Positions 59,006-64,000 of a stretch of DNA of 64,000 nt are shown here, piece by piece (the first letter of the stretch is position 1; every line of letters begins with the position of its first letter). Under the pieces are notes generated by a model. The model searched no databases. It was not told the origin of the DNA and was given only the letters and a program-made list of their open reading frames with translations. The DNA lies in contig CM040449.1 of the NCBI GenBank assembly GCA_022749755.1, forward strand, positions 2,809,157 through 2,873,156. The letters are read 5' to 3'. This stretch comes from Azadirachta indica (lineage: Eukaryota; Streptophyta; Magnoliopsida; Sapindales; Meliaceae). Made by a program: the position numbers and the translations under genes.

Positions 59006-62000
59006 CTACTCCACCCAAGAAGCATCTAACATCTTGGCCATGAAGGCATAGCGATCAGCAGCTTCATCAATCTGCAGAGTATGGAAATACAAGGTTAGAT
59101 CTCTACAAGACAAGAAATATCACCAACACAAAAACTGAGTGCTGATAAGGATTTAAATGATTACCATTTTCTGCGTTGGACGTCCAGCTCCATGACCAGC
59201 CTTGCATTCAATGCGACCAATTATTGGGTTGGTTTGAGGGCTTTTCTCCAAACTCGTGCACAAGACGTATTGCATAGTCTGAGAACAAATAGAGCACCAG
59301 AAAAAGAGAGTTCATAAATTACTCTAATAGAAGTTACATCACATTTAATGAGTACTTTATTTTATGCATATGCTGCTGCATGCAACAAGATTTAATAAAT
59401 TTCTGAGAATCAATGAACATAAAAGATTTGCACACTCAATATAACAAGTTCACTAATAATGGACACAGGCATTTCCACTAATAGAAATCAAAGCAAACAA
59501 GATATGACAAAGAAACTATAAACTACTTTTCATAATTAAGCACTCACCGCCAATAACTTCAACGAGTGTAAAGGTACAACCCGATCATCGTGATCAGCTG
59601 TCAACAGCATGGTCGGTGGGTACTGCAAGGAAGGTCTATCAGGGTGCTGTTCCCATGGTCTTCTGACATTGTGTAGCGGCGAGTACCTTAAATAGAGGAA
59701 AATAAATGTGGCAACAGAAGCATATAATCCAAGATCATATCTTTTAGTTATCCAACAAAGAATATGCATGTCTGGTTGGATAATACAAACGGTGAGGAGC
59801 TGAAAATTTTCTATTTGGAAGAAAGAGAGAGTTGATGCTAGAATGTGCTCACAGCATATTGACTCCAAGTAGCTTCCTATATACAAATTCTAAGGAAAGT
59901 GGGCTTGCAAGTTCTGTGAGATTAACCATTTCTACATGCAATTAGGCATTTAACAAGGAACAAGGTTCTCAATTTTAATCAGGTATATAAAATGTTTTTA
60001 CTCACTTGATTAGCCAATCAAACTCTTCCCGCTTCTCTGAACAACCATAATCAGACGTCCATGCATGACCTACAGAGCAAATTTAAGCCAATACATATAT
60101 GCTACCACCATAGTAAAATGATGTATAAATAAGCCAAAGGATTTAAACTAACCTATGGTGAACTTGTGGAACCGCAGCATATCCATTACACCAACATTGG
60201 CCAAAGCACAACCAAAAAGATCAGGTCTCTGCAATGAAACAAAGTTGCTAAATGCAATTTATGAATTCAATGTGCATGAAAAAATATAAAACCAAAAGCT
60301 GCAATCAAGTATCTAACAGTCCACCTGATTTATGCAAGCCCCCACAAGAAGCCCACCATTGCTTCCGCCTTCAATGCACAACTTTCTGGGCTGGGTGTAA
60401 CCAGCAGATATTAGGTACTCAGAAGCAGCAATGAAGTCATCAAAGCAATTCTGCTTTTTTGCGAGCGAACCTGCTTTGTGCCACTCCTCTCCATACTCTC
60501 CACCACCACGGATATTGGCAATACAGAAGACAGCACCCAGATGCTTTATGAGTACAGTACGACTGACACTAAATGTGGGTGTGATACTAATGTTAAACCC
60601 GCCATATCCATACAACAAACATGGATGTGATCCATCCAAATTAATATTCTTTCGAGCTACAATAAACATTGGTATCTTGGTACTGCCATCCTTAGTTGGC
60701 ACAAAAACCTAAAAATGGAAAAGCCAATCAGACAGGGAAGAAATGCAGTTTGGTAAGAAGATAACATTTGATTAAACTAAAGGTTTATGGAATGATCTTA
60801 TGCAGGTTCCACAAAAATAAAGCAAATAAAAATGCACAACCAACTCAGAAAGCTGGAATCATCCACTGTTGTTATGAGAGCAACAATAGTCACCCACCTG
60901 ATCAACAAGGAACTCTGAGCGATCAAATCCAGGTACACTAATTTCACGAAATATCTTCATATCTGGAGTCTCAGTTTCTAAGTTGCATTGATAAATGATG
61001 CCCGGAGTAAGGAAACTACTAAAACCAATAAAAATCAAAGTGTCTTTACGACGTGCAGATATCCCATAAACCGAGCCAATTTCAATTGGTAATTGATGCA
61101 ACAGGGAACCAGTTTTCAAGTCCCTTATCTGCAGAACATACTTCACATCACTCAAGTAACTCACAATCAGTTGATTAACATTAACAGCATATGCCGCTTC
61201 AAGCACATCTTTTTCAGCTTCTGGAACAACATCTGACCAACTCTTTGGCTCCTTGAGATCCACTCGAACTATTTTATATTTTGGAGCATCTTTATTGGTG
61301 AGGAAAGTAAACACAGTGTCATCATTTGCGATGGCTTCATACCGTGCATCAAAGACATCAATGAGCTTAACAAATGGGAGCAAGCCACTGTTCTTCCTTA
61401 AACCTTCCAGCCCTTCTGGCAAAGCGGACAAGTCACAATAATATAACTTGTTGACTGGATCACAAGTCTCATCTATATACAGAAGTAGGTACTGCACAAC
61501 AGCATAACAAGTAATGGCACAACCACAACATGAAGAAAATGAAATAAAGGAACATGGACACTACTCAAACATAGCACCATCCCTCTGAAAGGACATCAAA
61601 AGTTTGAATAGAAAATCACCTTCCCATCTTCTGTAACACGGCCTGAAAACAGGTAGTTGGGATTTTCAGGATCTCTCCAGCATAAAACATCTTCTGATTG
61701 TTCTGTACCAACGAAATGATAGTAGAACTCATGGTAAAGGTTAGAATCAGTTTCTGTCCCAGCATCCACATTTTTACCCTCTCTACAGAAGAAAATTACC
61801 GTCATCGTAATCATATGTTCAGAACAAAAATAAATAAATGTATGGAGGTTTCATAATTCACAAAATATTCATGAAATTTCCTCTATTAAAAATGACACCT
61901 AAAATACAATGCAAAATGTTCAAATTCACCCAAGCCCACAAAATATTCATGAAATTCCTCTGTTAAAACTCACACGTAAAATACAATGCCAAATGTTCAA

Positions 62001-63119
62001 ATTCACCTGAGCCCCCACAAAGAGGTATATTACATCCATGGACTTCTTGGCTTCAAACCCGACAATCATAAGAATTCTTAGGATAAAAAGAAATAACTTA
62101 CGTTGACAAGAAATAAATGCTCGTCACTTACTTGGGTGCTGGGTATCGGCTGTAGAAAAACCCTTTGTTGTCATGGGTCCAACTAATACCCGAAAACTTA
62201 ACCTGTAATACACCACAAAAATCATTTTCTTTTCTACATTGGTTTTAAATTCAAATCATTATCAATTCAAAAGTAAATAAGTAAATAAACATGGAACGAA
62301 AATGTAAGAAACTCACCCAAGCCAGAGTGTCAGGCTCGACTTTTCGATCCTCGATCCGTATTAATTTGATTGTCGTCCAATCACTTCCACTCGTACTAAG
62401 CGCATGTGCCAAGTACTTACCATCCTCACTAATCGATACACTGCTCAAAGCCACCGTTCCATCCTCACTAAGCGTATTTGGATCAAGCAATACTTTCGCT
62501 TCTGCATCCAAACTATCCTGAACATAAAGCACACTTTGCGCTTGAAGCCCCGTATTGTGAAAATAAAAATACTTATTCCCTCGCTTAAACGGTGCTTCGT
62601 AACGCGGGTGATCGAACTTCTTCGTAATCTTCTCCCGAAGCTTCTCTCTTGCATCGCATTTATCTAGCAGTGATTCTGTCAATTTCACCTGCTTCTGTAC
62701 AAAATCTTTCACTTCTTCCGCATCCGGATCTTCAAGCCTATCCAATAAAAGATTAATTTTTAAAAAAAAAAAGAAGTAAAAGAAAATCATAAAATTTAGA
62801 AATTCAATGTAGAAGTGACTTACCATCGATAAGGATCAGCAATCTTCACACCGTGATAATCATCGACGACCGAGTCGTCTCTACGAGCGACCGGGTATTG
62901 CAGACGTTCGTCTAGGGCAGAAACCGAACCCATGGTTGTTCTAGGGTTTAACGGAAGAACAGAATGATTACTAGCAGAATGGAAGAATTTCAAACTCGTT
63001 TGGGGTTTGCTTTGTTTGAGAGGCAAATAGAAGAGACTTAAGGCGGCAGGTATTTGAAGGCAGCGGGTAAGGGCGGGTAAGAAATTACGAAAATGGGCGC
63101 GAGCAACGTATGAGCACAT
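59006..63119 (-). CDS. POP: prolyl oligopeptidase (733 aa from the inner start, 795 aa from the outer start)
   Basis: Serine peptidase of family S9A, cleaving after proline in short peptides; cytosolic in most eukaryotes. Eleven exons: 62824-63119 (or from 62933), 62317-62737, 62132-62202, 61620-61782, 60898-61491, 60325-60708, 60153-60228, 60006-60069, 59548-59686, 59165-59278, 59006-59071. It has the N-terminal segment DPYRWLEDP, a seven-bladed propeller region in the middle, and the alpha/beta-hydrolase end. Catalytic residues in inner-start numbering are Ser569 (GGSNGG), Asp661 or 662 (ADHDDRVVP) and His703 (AGHGAGRP). Two in-frame starts exist: MGSVSALDE at 62933, the usual POP start, and an upstream one at 63119 adding 62 residues rich in Arg, Ser and Leu. 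A telo-box lies between them. Downstream it converges on PUS10. Confidence 0.95.
62941..62949 (-). promoter_or_regulatory. telo-box before the inner POP start codon
   Basis: TAAACCCTAG on the minus strand just upstream of the ATG at 62933. Telo-boxes usually lie in promoters or leaders, which hints that this stretch is untranslated in at least some transcripts. Confidence 0.45.
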
Positions 63120-64000
63120 GTTTACGCCGCGATGATGGCGGATTCCTGGATTGGGCTTTTAAGGTTCGATGGGTTTTGTGGATATAGTGTTGTTGAGGTG
63201 TCGTCATTTGGGTTATATGATGTCGCCATGTTTTCGGAATTGCGATGCAATGCGATGCGACTGGCGATTGCTACCTCACCTGACTACTAGTGCTAGTGCT
63301 GCTTCTCCTTTTCAAGATACGTCGTATTACATATTAGTAGTCATTAAACATACAGTTGTTGATGATTCATTCCCTTCCCTTTTCTTTGTGCAAATGTCAA
63401 GATTGAATTGGGATTCGGTGTTTTATTTACTTAACAACTAATTATTATAAGAATATATATAAAATATATATATATATATATATATGTATTAGTTCATACA
63501 AGCATAAAATCTAATCTTGGTTCCTTCATTTTCGAATAAAAATTCGAATCATTCGATTTATTCAAAAAAGTTGTATTTGGTGTCACCTTGGGACATTCCC
63601 TTCTTTTCCACAATATTTTATCACCATCGATCAATTCACTCGAGTGTGAATTTTATGTGTAAAGCACTTGATTCTTCTCCCTCACTTAAATTTATGTGAG
63701 AATTTTCTCTATCCTTAGGAGAATAATTTTAATGCGAACAAACGATTGAAGTAAAATGATTATGATAAATTGCTTACATATTCCCTTTTATATATGATCG
63801 GTAATCATAATTTATTTATAATACAGGACATCAGCTAATAATATTTTCAATAATATATTGATAACTAAAAATTATGATTATAATATGACGAGCTATCTAT
63901 CGTCACAAAATCAAAAGAAATTTTTAGAAAAATACACCACAGCTCTTTTTATTTAAAAAAAAAAAAAAAAAAAAATACAATATAAAACATATATATCTAA
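63120..64000. other. upstream flank of prolyl oligopeptidase
   Basis: Promoter side of the gene, then AT-rich spacer with a (TA)n run at about 63463-63485 and a poly-A tract at about 63954-63975. No coding exon seen. Confidence 0.6.
63463..63485. repeat. (TA)n microsatellite
   Basis: About eleven TA units. Confidence 0.92.

Overview
This is a plant nuclear window, most likely from a woody core eudicot of the rosid type. The reasons are AT-rich intergenic DNA, genes with 8 to 17 short exons and GT-AG introns, and gene families whose closest remembered relatives are Arabidopsis proteins. The gene content suggests a Citrus-like (Sapindales) genome, but the species cannot be fixed from sequence alone. 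No prokaryotic, organellar or viral gene block was seen.

Layout: 1-6129 is gene-poor, AT-rich, repeat-bearing DNA. 6130-9614 and 11058-13756 (both minus) are two intact tandem zinc alcohol dehydrogenase-like genes with identical exon lengths except in exon 1. 15986-23250 (plus) is a BAG6/Scythe-like ubiquitin-like-domain protein. 24499-27288 (plus) is CTU1/ROL5, the cytoplasmic tRNA 2-thiolation subunit. 27864-28193 (plus) is a single-exon gene for a small membrane/coiled-coil protein of unknown function. 31895-35934 (plus) is an SKU5-similar multicopper-oxidase-like protein. 37434-41697 (plus) is CCT2, the TCP-1 chaperonin beta subunit. 42521-46446 and 47573-51195 (plus) are two tandem, intact peroxisomal enoyl-CoA hydratase 2 genes. 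52285-57166 (plus) is PUS10, a tRNA pseudouridine synthase. 59006-63119 (minus) is prolyl oligopeptidase. All exon models were built by hand from reading frame, splice consensus and family knowledge, and every one closes in frame.

The genes are independent plant transcription units, not an operon. CTU1 and PUS10 both modify tRNA. CCT2, BAG6 and prolyl oligopeptidase act in protein folding or turnover. ECH2 serves peroxisomal fatty-acid oxidation. From memory, the block CTU1-SKS-ECH2-POP-PUS10 resembles Arabidopsis chromosome 1 around At1g76120-At1g76170, so part of the window is probably an old syntenic block.

I found no new multi-gene system. The points worth a second look are: (1) a tandem duplication that copied ECH2 together with the 5' end of PUS10 and left a dead PUS10 first-exon relic between the ECH2 copies; (2) a cluster of non-standard introns, namely a U12-type AT-AC intron and a GC-AG intron in CTU1, a U12-type GT-AG intron in CCT2, a candidate U12 intron in the BAG6-like gene, and GC-AG introns in PUS10 and in both ECH2 copies; (3) start-codon and TATA changes between the ADH copies; (4) a candidate solo LTR carrying a 67-bp minisatellite.
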